A DNA stretch of 64,000 nucleotides from Paracoccaceae bacterium (lineage in GTDB: Bacteria > Pseudomonadota > Alphaproteobacteria > Rhodobacterales > Rhodobacteraceae). The DNA is taken from positions 1 to 64,000 of the forward strand of contig JASMHC010000016.1 in NCBI GenBank assembly GCA_030750975.1, read 5' to 3'. The position numbers and the translations under genes are program-made. This document shows, in pieces, positions 34,917-43,949 of this stretch. The notes under the pieces were generated by a model, which saw only the letters and a program-made list of their open reading frames with translations, ran no database searches and was not told where the DNA came from. The number at the start of each line of letters is the position of its first letter. Positions within the stretch are counted from its first letter, which is position 1.

Positions 34917-36695
34917 ATGACACAGGTGTCGGACAATTCCATGAACACGCGCGGGGCCAGCCGGACGATCCTGCTGTTCCGCGTTGCCGTGATTGCGCTG
35001 ATCATTGCGATGACGGCCTCGGTCTGGACGACGAATGCCTGGCTGACCCAGAGATTTACCGAAACCACCCGCAACCGCGCCGATCTGAGGCTGGCGCTTT
35101 ATTCGGCCAGTTTGCTTAGCGAATTGCAGCGCAACTCGGTCGTGCCGCAAATTCTGGCGCGCGATGCCGAATTGTTGCAGGCGCTCGAGACTGGCAATTT
35201 TTCCGGCATGTCCGACCGGTTGATATCCTACTGGGACGAGATTGGCATCGCGGCGCTGATGCTGGCGGATGCCAATGGCGTCGTCGTGGCCGCAACCGAA
35301 GAGGAAAACATCGGCCGGAACGAAAGCGACCAGCCGTGGTTTTTGCGCGCGGTCGAGGAAAATCGAACGGTCTTTACCGTCACCCGCGATTTGGATGGGC
35401 GGTTCCGTTTCATGTACGCCCGGCCGATGGAAGGCGAAGGCAGGGCCAGGGGGGTGATCGTCGCCGAAGTGGCGCTTTACCGGTTCGAAAGGGCCTGGGC
35501 CGGTATTTCGGATGCGGTTCTTGTAACCAATGGCGACGGGACGATTATTCTGGCAACCGAACCGAAATGGCGCGGGCTGACGGTTGCGGCGGCGCTGCAA
35601 CGGCAAACGCCGGAAGGCGCGATCGAGCGGGCGATCCGTTTGACGTCGGATTGGGCGATCCCGTCGGACGCCTATTTGCAGGGCGAAGCGGTGTTGCGCC
35701 GCGATCAGGACGTGCTGTTTCACGGCTGGAAGATCACCAGCTTCACCACCTATGCCAGCATACGCGAGCGGGTGAACGCGGTCATCGCGCTCGAGATCAT
35801 GGGATTTGCGATCCTGCTGGCGCTCGGCTTTTATGTTTTAAGTCGGAAAAATGCGTTGCGGGTGGCATTGTTCCAGCGCGAGTCGGATGAGCTTCGCGCC
35901 CTAAACGCCCGCCTTCAAAGGGAAATCGCCGAGCGTGAGCGGGTTCAGGAAACCCTTGCCGTGGCCGAACAGACGATTGCGCAAAGTTCCAAGCTTGCGG
36001 CGCTGGGCGAAATGTCGGCGGCGATCAGCCATGAATTGAACCAGCCCTTGGCCGCGATGAAAACCTATCTTGCGGGCGCCAAACTGCTGTTGCGGCGCAA
36101 CCGGCCGGAAGAGGCGTTATCGTCCTTCCAGCGTGTTGACGGATTGATCGAACGGATGGGCGCGATCACCAAACAGCTGAAATCCTATGCCCGCAAGGGC
36201 GGCGACGAATTCCGCCCGGTCGAGGTTGGTCCGGCGATTGCGTCGGTTCTGTCGATGATGGAGCCTCAGTTAAAGCAGCGCGAGGTGAAAATCTCGGTGG
36301 TCGAGCCGGACGAGCCGGCGGTTATTCTGGGCGACCGGCTGCGGGTGGAACAGGTTTTGGTGAACCTGATCCGAAACGCACTGGACGCAACCAAGGGGGT
36401 GGACCAGCCACGGATTGATATCATTCTGTCGGCGGGGGAGATGGTTGTGCTGTCGGTGCGCGACAACGGGCCGGGCATTGATCATATGGAGCAATTGTTC
36501 GAACCGTTCTTCACCACCAAGCAACCGGGGGACGGCGTGGGGCTGGGTCTGGCCATATCGTCGGGCATCGTCACCGATATGGGTGGGCGGTTAACCGCGC
36601 ATAACGGGGAAGAGGCGGGGGCTGTATTCGAAGTTCAGTTCCCTATCTATATGGAAGACCCTCAAGCGGGCGAGACGGGCCATGGTACAGATTAA
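34917..36695 (+). CDS. dctB: C4-dicarboxylate sensor histidine kinase DctB
   Basis: DctB senses C4-dicarboxylates in the periplasm and phosphorylates DctD. The 592 residues have a helix at 20-40, a double-PAS periplasmic sensor (about 45-295), a second helix (about 300-320), a coiled linker, then HisKA with AISHELNQPLAAMKTY near residue 375 and an HATPase with NALDATKG, DNGPGID and GVGLGLAISSG. It overlaps dctD by 14 bases. No dctPQM or dctA genes are nearby. Confidence 0.9.
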   Translation: MTQVSDNSMNTRGASRTILLFRVAVIALIIAMTASVWTTNAWLTQRFTETTRNRADLRLALYSASLLSELQRNSVVPQILARDAELLQALETGNFSGMSDRLISYWDEIGIAALMLADANGVVVAATEEENIGRNESDQPWFLRAVEENRTVFTVTRDLDGRFRFMYARPMEGEGRARGVIVAEVALYRFERAWAGISDAVLVTNGDGTIILATEPKWRGLTVAAALQRQTPEGAIERAIRLTSDWAIPSDAYLQGEAVLRRDQDVLFHGWKITSFTTYASIRERVNAVIALEIMGFAILLALGFYVLSRKNALRVALFQRESDELRALNARLQREIAERERVQETLAVAEQTIAQSSKLAALGEMSAAISHELNQPLAAMKTYLAGAKLLLRRNRPEEALSSFQRVDGLIERMGAITKQLKSYARKGGDEFRPVEVGPAIASVLSMMEPQLKQREVKISVVEPDEPAVILGDRLRVEQVLVNLIRNALDATKGVDQPRIDIILSAGEMVVLSVRDNGPGIDHMEQLFEPFFTTKQPGDGVGLGLAISSGIVTDMGGRLTAHNGEEAGAVFEVQFPIYMEDPQAGETGHGTD

Positions 36696-38016
36696 CAAGA
36701 TTGCAATCATCGACGACGAACAAGACATGCGGCAGTCCATTTCCCAATGGCTGGCCCTGTCGGGCTATGAAACCGAAACCTATGCGCGGGCCGAAGACGC
36801 GCTTAAAGTGCTGGGGCCGGATTTTCCCGGCATTGTCGTCACCGACATCAAAATGCCCGGTATGGACGGGATGCAACTTTTGCGCCGCCTGAAGGCGACC
36901 GACAGCGCGCTGCCGGTGGTGATGATCACCGGCCACGGGGATGTGCCGATGGCGGTTGAGGCGATGCGCCTTGGTGCCTTTGACTTTCTTGAAAAGCCGT
37001 TTGATCCGGACCGGATGTCAAAGCTGGTCAAGCAGGCGATGAACCGGCGGCGGCTGTTGCTGGACAACCGCGCCTTGCGTAACGAATTATCAAGCGGCGG
37101 CAAGATCGTCGAGAAACTGCTGGGCAATTCGGCCGAGATGCGGCGGCTGCGCGAAGATATCCTCGATCTGGGGCAGTCGGACGGGCATGTGCTGATCGAA
37201 GGAGAAACCGGCACCGGAAAAACCCTTGTCGCCCATGCGCTGCATGCAGCCGGGGCGCGGGCGGGCAAACCGTTTATCATCGTGTCCTGCGCCGCTCTGG
37301 ACCCCGAGTCGCTGGCGCACAGATTGTTCGGGCCGATGCATGACGATGAACAGCGGCTTCCCGCGATCGAAGAGGCACGGGGCGGAACGCTGTTGATGGA
37401 AGATGTGGAAAGCCTGCCCGACGAGGTTCAGTCGCGGCTTCTGAAAGTGCTGAACGAACAGGGGACCCCGGCCGAAACCCGCATTGTCGCCGTCTGCAAC
37501 GGGCGCGAAGGGGAAAAGGCCTGTCAGGATTTCCTGCGGCCTGATCTGTTTTACAGGTTGGCGGCACTGCATGTGTCATTGCCGCCCCTGCGCAAGCGCG
37601 GGGATGACGTGCTGACCCTGTTTTCGCGCTATTCGGAATTGTTTGCCGACGAATATGGCTGCGACGCCCCCAAGCTGACCGGACAGGAAGCGGCGCAGAT
37701 ATTGCAGGCCCCCTGGCCGGGCAATGTACGCCAGTTGATCAATGTGGCGGAACGCGCCGTCTTGCAGAACCGCAGAGGCTCTGGCTCGATCGCGTCGCTG
37801 CTGCTTGAAGACGGCGACGATGTGCACCACGTCGTTACCGAAGAAGGCAAACCGCTGAAAGAGCATGTTGAATCCTTCGAGCGCATGTTGATCGACAACA
37901 CCATGCGCCGCCACAAGGGATCGATCACCAATGTGATGGACGAACTGCGCCTGCCACGCCGGACCCTGAATGAAAAGATGGCGAAATACGGCCTTCAGCG
38001 GGCGGATTACCTGTGA
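36682..38016 (+). CDS. dctD: DctD-like response regulator lacking GAFTGA
   Basis: A 444-residue regulator with a receiver domain (IIDDEQD; phospho-Asp in VTDIKMPGMDG near residue 55), an AAA+ domain (Walker A GETGTGKT near 175) and a C-terminal Fis-type helix-turn-helix. The GAFTGA loop that contacts sigma-54 is missing: ELFGH...GAFTGA is replaced by HRLFGPMHDDEQRL. The Walker B reads LLMEDV rather than LFLDEI. It may thus work without sigma-54, as NtrC of Rhodobacter does. The DctB overlap supports the name. Confidence 0.85.
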   Translation: MVQINKIAIIDDEQDMRQSISQWLALSGYETETYARAEDALKVLGPDFPGIVVTDIKMPGMDGMQLLRRLKATDSALPVVMITGHGDVPMAVEAMRLGAFDFLEKPFDPDRMSKLVKQAMNRRRLLLDNRALRNELSSGGKIVEKLLGNSAEMRRLREDILDLGQSDGHVLIEGETGTGKTLVAHALHAAGARAGKPFIIVSCAALDPESLAHRLFGPMHDDEQRLPAIEEARGGTLLMEDVESLPDEVQSRLLKVLNEQGTPAETRIVAVCNGREGEKACQDFLRPDLFYRLAALHVSLPPLRKRGDDVLTLFSRYSELFADEYGCDAPKLTGQEAAQILQAPWPGNVRQLINVAERAVLQNRRGSGSIASLLLEDGDDVHHVVTEEGKPLKEHVESFERMLIDNTMRRHKGSITNVMDELRLPRRTLNEKMAKYGLQRADYL

Positions 38017-38410
38017 CATGCGGTAAAGCTGCGGGTCAGATGTATTTTGCCCATTGTCATTTGGACGGCTGAGGAATTAGGATGGTCCGGCAGAGCTCTG
38101 CGATCCGTTCGCATGACCTGCACAAGAGATTCGCTGTCACCGGACGACCTGGGTCAGGCACCGGACATGACAGACCGATACTGCCCCTTGGGGTTGATAG
38201 TTCGCCCGGAACATCCGGGCTTGTAAATGGGCACTCGAAAGAGTGTCGGAGAAGAAACGCGATGCAACGCGCGACCAGATTCGATGACAGAGCAGGGGCC
38301 GTAAGCGGCGCTGCCGTCATGCCGTCCGCCAGCATTGCCCTTATCAGACACCACCCGCAACGACTGGCGCCTCCCGGGCGCGGGCGATTGCTGCGGTGCG
38401 AACGGAAAAC
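38017..38410 (+). promoter_or_regulatory. Long structured leader of rne
   Basis: A 394-base stretch without a gene separates dctD from rne. It has several hairpins: GCAGAGCTCTGC near 38091, CTGTCA (38134-38139) pairing with TGACAG (38168-38173), CCCGG-aacat-CCGGG near 38202 and CACTC-GAAA-GAGTG near 38233. In many bacteria RNase E controls its own mRNA through a long 5' leader. A similar role is plausible here but not proven. Confidence 0.5.
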
Positions 38411-41161
38411 ATGGCTAAGAAAATGCTTATCGATGCCACCCACGCGGAAGAAACCCGCGTTGTGGTGGTCGACGGAAACAAGGTTGAGGAATTTGACTTT
38501 GAGTCCGAAAACAAACGCCAGCTTGCTGGCAACATCTACCTGGCAAAAGTCACACGGGTAGAACCCTCATTACAGGCAGCTTTTGTGGACTATGGCGGAA
38601 ATCGTCATGGGTTCCTCGCCTTTTCGGAAATTCACCCCGACTATTATCAGATCCCGGTCGCCGACCGCGAAGCGCTGATGGCCGAGGAACGCGCCTATGC
38701 CGAGGCACAGCGCGCGGAAGAGGACGAGGAAGACAAGCCCAAGAAAACCCGCCGTCGCCGGACGCGCTCAAAAGCGGCGCGGGCCAAGGATACCGATGCG
38801 GTCGAGACCAAAGAGGTCGAGATCAAGGGCATGGAAACCATCGACCTTGATGAAGGGGACGAGGATCAGGCCGGTGAAGGCCAGGCCGAAGAAGGTGCGG
38901 CGGACATCGCGCCGGAAGAGGCTGTTGTAGACGACGCAAAAGCCGAGGTGGCCGAGACCGCCGAAGCCGAAGCCGAAGCCGCAAAGGCACAGCCGGACGC
39001 ATCCGGTGACACAGACGCCGCCGAACCGAAGGGCGACAACGGCGAAGCTGACCCCTCGGATCAGGCACAGGCGGCCGATACGGACGCTGCAGAAGACCCT
39101 GCCGAAGCGGATTCCAAGGAAACCGCCTCCGAGCCGTCGGAAGACGACGACGAGGGCGAAGAAAAGAAACCGGGCAGCCGCAACGCCGCCGCGATGGATG
39201 AAAGCATCGAATCCGTGGCGGATGACGATGACGAGGAAGACATCCGCCCGGTGCGCAAACCGCGCCCGAAACGCTATAAGATTCAGGAAGTCATCAAGGT
39301 TCGCCAGATCCTGCTGGTGCAGGTCGTCAAGGAAGAGCGCGGCAACAAGGGCGCGGCGCTGACCACCTATCTGTCGCTGGCCGGCCGGTACTGCGTCCTG
39401 ATGCCGAACACCGCCCGTGGCGGCGGGATCAGCCGCAAGATCACCAATGCCGCCGACCGCAAGAAGCTGAAAGAGATTGCCAACGGGATCGACGTGCCTC
39501 AGGGCGCGGGGCTGATCGTGCGGACCGCCGGTGCCAAGCGCACCAAGGCCGAGATCAAGCGCGATTACGAATATCTGCAACGCCTGTGGGAACAAATCCG
39601 CGAGCTGACGCTTCAATCCGTGGCACCGGCGAAAATCTATGAAGAAGGCAACCTGATCAAACGCTCGATCCGCGATCTTTATAACCGCGAGATTGACGAG
39701 GTTCTGGTGGAAGGCGAACGCGGATACCGCGTGGCCAAGGACTTCATGAAAATGATCATGCCGTCGCATGCCAAGAACGTGAAGAATTACCACGATCCGC
39801 TGCCGCTTTTTGCCCGCTATCAGGTGGAAAGCTATCTTGGCGCGATGTTCAATCCGACCGTTCAGCTGAAATCAGGCGGCTATATCGTCATCGGAGTGAC
39901 CGAAGCCTTGGTCGCGATTGACGTCAACTCGGGCAAGGCGACCAAGGAAGGCTCGATCGAAGAGACCGCCTTGAAAACCAATCTCGAAGCAGCCGAAGAA
40001 GTTGCCCGCCAGTTGCGCCTGCGTGATCTGGCCGGTCTGATCGTCATCGACTTTATCGATATGGACGAGCGCAAGAACAACAACGCGGTCGAGAAAAAGC
40101 TGAAAGACAAGCTGAAAACAGACCGTGCGCGTATTCAGGTGGGCCGGATTTCCGGCTTTGGCCTGCTCGAGATGAGCCGCCAGCGCCTGCGCCCCGGCAT
40201 GATCGAGGCCACCACCCAGCCCTGTCCGCATTGTCACGGCACGGGCTTGCTGCGCTCGGACGACAACCTGTCGCTCGCCATTCTGCGCCAGTTGGAAGAA
40301 GAGGGCGTGCGCGGCCGCTCGAAAGAGGTTCTGGTACGGGCGCCCGTGTCGATTGCCAATTATCTGATGAACCAGAAGCGCGAACATGTGGCCATGATCG
40401 AAAGCCGCTATGGTCTTTCGGTAAGGGTCGAAGGGGATCCGTCCCTGGTCAGCCCGGATTTCGCGATTGAAAAGTTCAAAACCGCGACCCGCAGCGTGGC
40501 CGCCGTGGAAACACCGGTTGTGTCGGTTGATACCATGATCATGGACAGTATCGACGCCGAGGCGGAAGACGAGATCGAGGAAACTTCGGAAAGCTCGGAC
40601 GATGAAGCGCCGAAGAAAAAACGCCGTCGGCGCCGCCGTCGCCGGAAGGGCGCCAATGGCGGTGAAAACCAGTTGGCCGAGAGTGAGACTGCGGAAGACG
40701 AGACACCGGAAACGGGCGAGACATCCGATGAGCCTAAGCCCGAGGGTGATGCGGCCGAAAATGCGCCCGAGGATGCGCCCGCCGAAGAGGCAAAGCCGAA
40801 AAAGACCCGCAGCCGCACCACGCGGTCGCGGTCACGGAAGAAGAAATCGGACGAGGCCGAAGCCCCAGCCGAGGCGGACAAGACCGAAGAGGCATCAAGT
40901 CCGGTCGAAGAACCGGCCAAGGCCGAGCCTGAAGCGGACGCACCTGCGGTGGAAGAGTCTGCGGTGGAAGACCCTGCCGAGCCGGTCGCCGCCGAAGCCC
41001 CAGAGCCAGAGTCAGAACCTGCGCCAGAGCCAGAGCCTGAACCGGTGGTCGCCGTATCCGAGCCTGCGCCGCCCGCGGATGCGCCGGTGGCCGAAATGGC
41101 CCAGCCGGACGAGCCTGCGGAACCCAAACAGCGCCGCCGCGGCTGGTGGTCACGAACCTGA
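38411..41161 (+). CDS. rne: Ribonuclease E/G
   Basis: RNase E is the main endonuclease of mRNA decay and scaffold of the degradosome. The 916 residues open with the family MAKKMLIDATHAEETRVVVV block. The S1 domain is split by an acidic and Arg-rich insertion (about residues 95-287), usual in alphaproteobacteria. The catalytic core has VAIDVNSGKATKEGS and IVIDFIDMD, then the zinc-link CPHCHGTG. The C-terminal 250 residues are disordered and carry RRRRRR clusters for RNA binding. The start at 38411 is preceded by the leader; the ATG at 38396 is less likely. Confidence 0.94.
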   Translation: MAKKMLIDATHAEETRVVVVDGNKVEEFDFESENKRQLAGNIYLAKVTRVEPSLQAAFVDYGGNRHGFLAFSEIHPDYYQIPVADREALMAEERAYAEAQRAEEDEEDKPKKTRRRRTRSKAARAKDTDAVETKEVEIKGMETIDLDEGDEDQAGEGQAEEGAADIAPEEAVVDDAKAEVAETAEAEAEAAKAQPDASGDTDAAEPKGDNGEADPSDQAQAADTDAAEDPAEADSKETASEPSEDDDEGEEKKPGSRNAAAMDESIESVADDDDEEDIRPVRKPRPKRYKIQEVIKVRQILLVQVVKEERGNKGAALTTYLSLAGRYCVLMPNTARGGGISRKITNAADRKKLKEIANGIDVPQGAGLIVRTAGAKRTKAEIKRDYEYLQRLWEQIRELTLQSVAPAKIYEEGNLIKRSIRDLYNREIDEVLVEGERGYRVAKDFMKMIMPSHAKNVKNYHDPLPLFARYQVESYLGAMFNPTVQLKSGGYIVIGVTEALVAIDVNSGKATKEGSIEETALKTNLEAAEEVARQLRLRDLAGLIVIDFIDMDERKNNNAVEKKLKDKLKTDRARIQVGRISGFGLLEMSRQRLRPGMIEATTQPCPHCHGTGLLRSDDNLSLAILRQLEEEGVRGRSKEVLVRAPVSIANYLMNQKREHVAMIESRYGLSVRVEGDPSLVSPDFAIEKFKTATRSVAAVETPVVSVDTMIMDSIDAEAEDEIEETSESSDDEAPKKKRRRRRRRRKGANGGENQLAESETAEDETPETGETSDEPKPEGDAAENAPEDAPAEEAKPKKTRSRTTRSRSRKKKSDEAEAPAEADKTEEASSPVEEPAKAEPEADAPAVEESAVEDPAEPVAAEAPEPESEPAPEPEPEPVVAVSEPAPPADAPVAEMAQPDEPAEPKQRRRGWWSRT

Positions 41162-41162
41162 C

Positions 41163-41192
41163 AAAAAGCCCCGCTTTGCCGGGGCTTTTTTT
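41163..41192 (+). terminator. Terminator of rne
   Basis: AAAAAGCCCCG, loop, CGGGGC and seven Ts: a strong intrinsic terminator right after the rne stop. Confidence 0.92.
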
Positions 41193-41372
41193 CCACAAGG
41201 ATGGGACTGACCGGGATGTGTAAGGCACATCCAACCCGCGATCCCAACCGTGCTTTGCGCTTGGATTGGGTCAATTAACCGGGGTTCTGTGGCCTTGCCG
41301 TTTGGTCGCGGTTTTCGGGGCTTACGCTTGCCCGATTGCAGGTCTATCCTGCCGCCAAAGGCAGGAGGCCGA

Positions 41373-42581
41373 ATGCAGGTGTCAGACAGGAAACCGGTGG
41401 CCAGGCGGCGGGTGTTCTACATCCCCGGATACGATCCTTTCCATCCGCGCCGCTATCGCGAGCTTTACCGAAGCGAAGCGGCGGAACAGGCCGCAATCTC
41501 GGGTTATGAGATTGAGATTCGCCGCAAGGAAAGCGGCGGCGCCTATGGCTGGCATGTGACCGCGCAGATCGAGGGGCACAGCGTGGACAGCGATGTCGAG
41601 GTTCTCGTCTGGTCCGATCTGGTGCGCGACAGCATGCAACAAGGGATCGCCGCGACCTATCTGCAACTGGCGAAAACCGCGTGGATTTACATCAGTTCGG
41701 GGGCCTTGTGGCGATTGATGCGCCTGCGCAAAGGCCCGGTGATTGCGGCGCTCTATCCTATCGGCGCGTTGCTTTTGCAATTGGGTGTCGCCCTGCTTCT
41801 GGCATGGGGGGCAGGGCGGCTTTTGGCCTTTGTACATCCTTTGGCTGGCTGGCTTGGTTTGCTGGTGGTCTGGCCGGTACTGGCGTGGTTTCGCAAGCGG
41901 GACAACAAGATATTCGCCTATTACCTGATGCATGACTACGCCTATTCCTCGCAATTGCGCGGGGCCAATCCGCCGCTGCTGACGGAACGGCTGAGCGGCT
42001 TCAGGCAAATCCTGTCCGAAGCGCTGGCATCGGATGTGGACGAGGTGCTGGTGGTCGGGCATTCCTCGGGGGCGCATCTGGCGGTGCATGTGCTGGCGGA
42101 GTTATTGCGCGACGCGCCGTTGCCGAATGAGGGACCGGTTCTAAGCTTTCTGTCGCTGGGGCAGGTGGTGCCGATGATGTCGTTTCTGCCCGAGGCCGGT
42201 CAATTGCGGGCCGACCTGCATGATCTGGCGTCGCAAAAGGAAATGTTCTGGATGGATGTGACAGCGCCAGGGGATGGCTGTGCCTTTGCGCTTTGCGATC
42301 CTGTTGCCGTATCCGGCGTTGCGCCAAAGGTCAAAACCGGGCCGTTGGTGATCTCGGCGGCTTTTACCCAAACACTGTCGCCGGCGCGGTGGAAAGACCT
42401 GCGTTGGCGGTTCTTCCGGCTGCATTTCCAATATCTCTGCGCCTTCGACAATCCCGGGGACTATGATTATTTCCGCATAACCGCCGGTCCGGCATTGTTG
42501 CGGGATCGCTATGCCGGCCGCCAGCCTTCGAAATCGCGGATTGAAACGGCCCATTCCGGTTATCAAAGCAGGACGCCATGA
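41373..42581 (+). CDS. Membrane protein with alpha/beta-hydrolase-like motif
   Basis: A 402-residue protein without a firm family. The opening RRRVFYIPGYDPFHPRRYRELY recalls a hydrolase beta strand and oxyanion turn. Two or three helices (about residues 110-190) span the membrane. A GxSxG nucleophile motif appears as VVGHSSGAH near residue 230. The later part (residues 300-402) has no recognised motif. It overlaps the P450 gene by 4 bases, so the two work together. Lipid or ester substrates are a reasonable guess only. The start at 41373 follows AGGAGGCCGA. Confidence 0.6.
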   Translation: MQVSDRKPVARRRVFYIPGYDPFHPRRYRELYRSEAAEQAAISGYEIEIRRKESGGAYGWHVTAQIEGHSVDSDVEVLVWSDLVRDSMQQGIAATYLQLAKTAWIYISSGALWRLMRLRKGPVIAALYPIGALLLQLGVALLLAWGAGRLLAFVHPLAGWLGLLVVWPVLAWFRKRDNKIFAYYLMHDYAYSSQLRGANPPLLTERLSGFRQILSEALASDVDEVLVVGHSSGAHLAVHVLAELLRDAPLPNEGPVLSFLSLGQVVPMMSFLPEAGQLRADLHDLASQKEMFWMDVTAPGDGCAFALCDPVAVSGVAPKVKTGPLVISAAFTQTLSPARWKDLRWRFFRLHFQYLCAFDNPGDYDYFRITAGPALLRDRYAGRQPSKSRIETAHSGYQSRTP

Positions 42582-43927
42582 CACAGCTGCCCCCGAAACC
42601 CGAGGTGCGCGAAGATCGCGTGTCGCTTTGGAAATATGTCCGGCTGTTTCGCAAAGACATTCTGTCGGCCCAGCCCCGGCGGCTTTATGGCGCTTGGATG
42701 GCCGAGTTTCGCACACCGTTTTTCCGGTCCTATCTGGTGAACCAGCCGGATCTGGTGGATCTGGTGCTGAAACAGCGACCGATGGATTTCCCGAAATCGG
42801 GGCGGGTGTCCGAGGGCCTGCGCCCCTTGCTGGGCAATTCCGTTTTCCTGACCAATGGGGCACAATGGCTGAAACAACGCCGCATTATTGACCCGGCCTT
42901 TGAAGGCGGGCGGTTGCGCGAAACCTTTCCCTCGATGGTCGCTGCCGCCGATGCGGCGGTTGACCGGATGCCGGTGGGCGCGGATGTTGAAATCGAGGAA
43001 CTGGCCAGCCATGCGGCGGCGGATGTGATCTTCCGCACGTTATTCTCGATCCCGATCGAGCATGACACTGCACGCGCTGTCTTTCACGCCTTTCGCGATT
43101 ACCAGCAAAGCCAGCCGATCCTTAACCTGGCGGCCTTCCTGCCCTTGCCCCGCTGGATGCCGCGGTTCATTCCAGGAACCGCGCGGGCAAAGGCGCGGCA
43201 TATTCGCGGCCTGATCGCCGATCTGGTGGCAAAGCGCCAGAACGAGATTGATGCTGGCACCGCACCCGATGATCTGGCAACGAAGATCATGACCACCCGC
43301 GATCCGGAAACCGGCGCGCTGTTTTCGCCCGCTGAAATGGTCGATCAGGTGGCGATCTTTTTTCTGGCAGGCCATGAAACCAGCGCCTCGTCGCTTGGAT
43401 GGGCGCTGTATCTGGCGGCATTATACCCCGAATGGCAAGACAAGCTTCGGGCTGAGGCCGACAAGGGCGACCTTGGCGATTTTGCCAAGGTCGCGGGGCT
43501 AAGGATCAGCCGCGATGTGTTTCGCGAAACCTTGCGCCTCTACCCTCCGGTGCCGATGATGGTGCGCGAAGCGGCCTGCCCGGAACATTTCCGCAAACGG
43601 GATATCCGCCCCGGGTCGCAAATCGTGGTCAGCCCGTGGCACTTGCACCGGCATACACGGCTGTGGGACCGGCCGGATGAATTTGACCCCGCCCGCTGGG
43701 CCACGGAAAACGGGCGGGCCTGCCTGCGCGAGGCGTTTATACCGTTTTCCGCTGGCAAGCGTGTCTGTATCGGCGCCGGCTTTGCGATGATCGAAGGCCC
43801 GCTTTTGCTGTCGCGGCTGATCGCCGAGTTCCGCTTTGAAACGGTTCAGGGCAAGCCCCCTGAACCGGCGGCGCATCTGACGGTCAGAAGCCGCAACGGC
43901 ATTCACCTGCGCGTTACCCGCCGCTAG
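42578..43927 (+). CDS. Cytochrome P450
   Basis: A 449-residue P450. The oxygen-binding I-helix motif AGHETSASSL, the ExxR motif (ETLR), the PxRW-type DPARW and the haem-ligand loop FSAGKRVCIGAGFAM are all present. No signal or membrane anchor, so it is likely soluble. It is similar in pattern to bacterial P450s acting on fatty or terpenoid molecules; the substrate is unknown. No ferredoxin or reductase genes are near. The ATGA overlap with the preceding gene means a two-gene unit. Confidence 0.9.
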   Translation: MTQLPPKPEVREDRVSLWKYVRLFRKDILSAQPRRLYGAWMAEFRTPFFRSYLVNQPDLVDLVLKQRPMDFPKSGRVSEGLRPLLGNSVFLTNGAQWLKQRRIIDPAFEGGRLRETFPSMVAAADAAVDRMPVGADVEIEELASHAAADVIFRTLFSIPIEHDTARAVFHAFRDYQQSQPILNLAAFLPLPRWMPRFIPGTARAKARHIRGLIADLVAKRQNEIDAGTAPDDLATKIMTTRDPETGALFSPAEMVDQVAIFFLAGHETSASSLGWALYLAALYPEWQDKLRAEADKGDLGDFAKVAGLRISRDVFRETLRLYPPVPMMVREAACPEHFRKRDIRPGSQIVVSPWHLHRHTRLWDRPDEFDPARWATENGRACLREAFIPFSAGKRVCIGAGFAMIEGPLLLSRLIAEFRFETVQGKPPEPAAHLTVRSRNGIHLRVTRR

Positions 43928-43949
43928 GGCGGAACGCTTTGGCGGGCCG

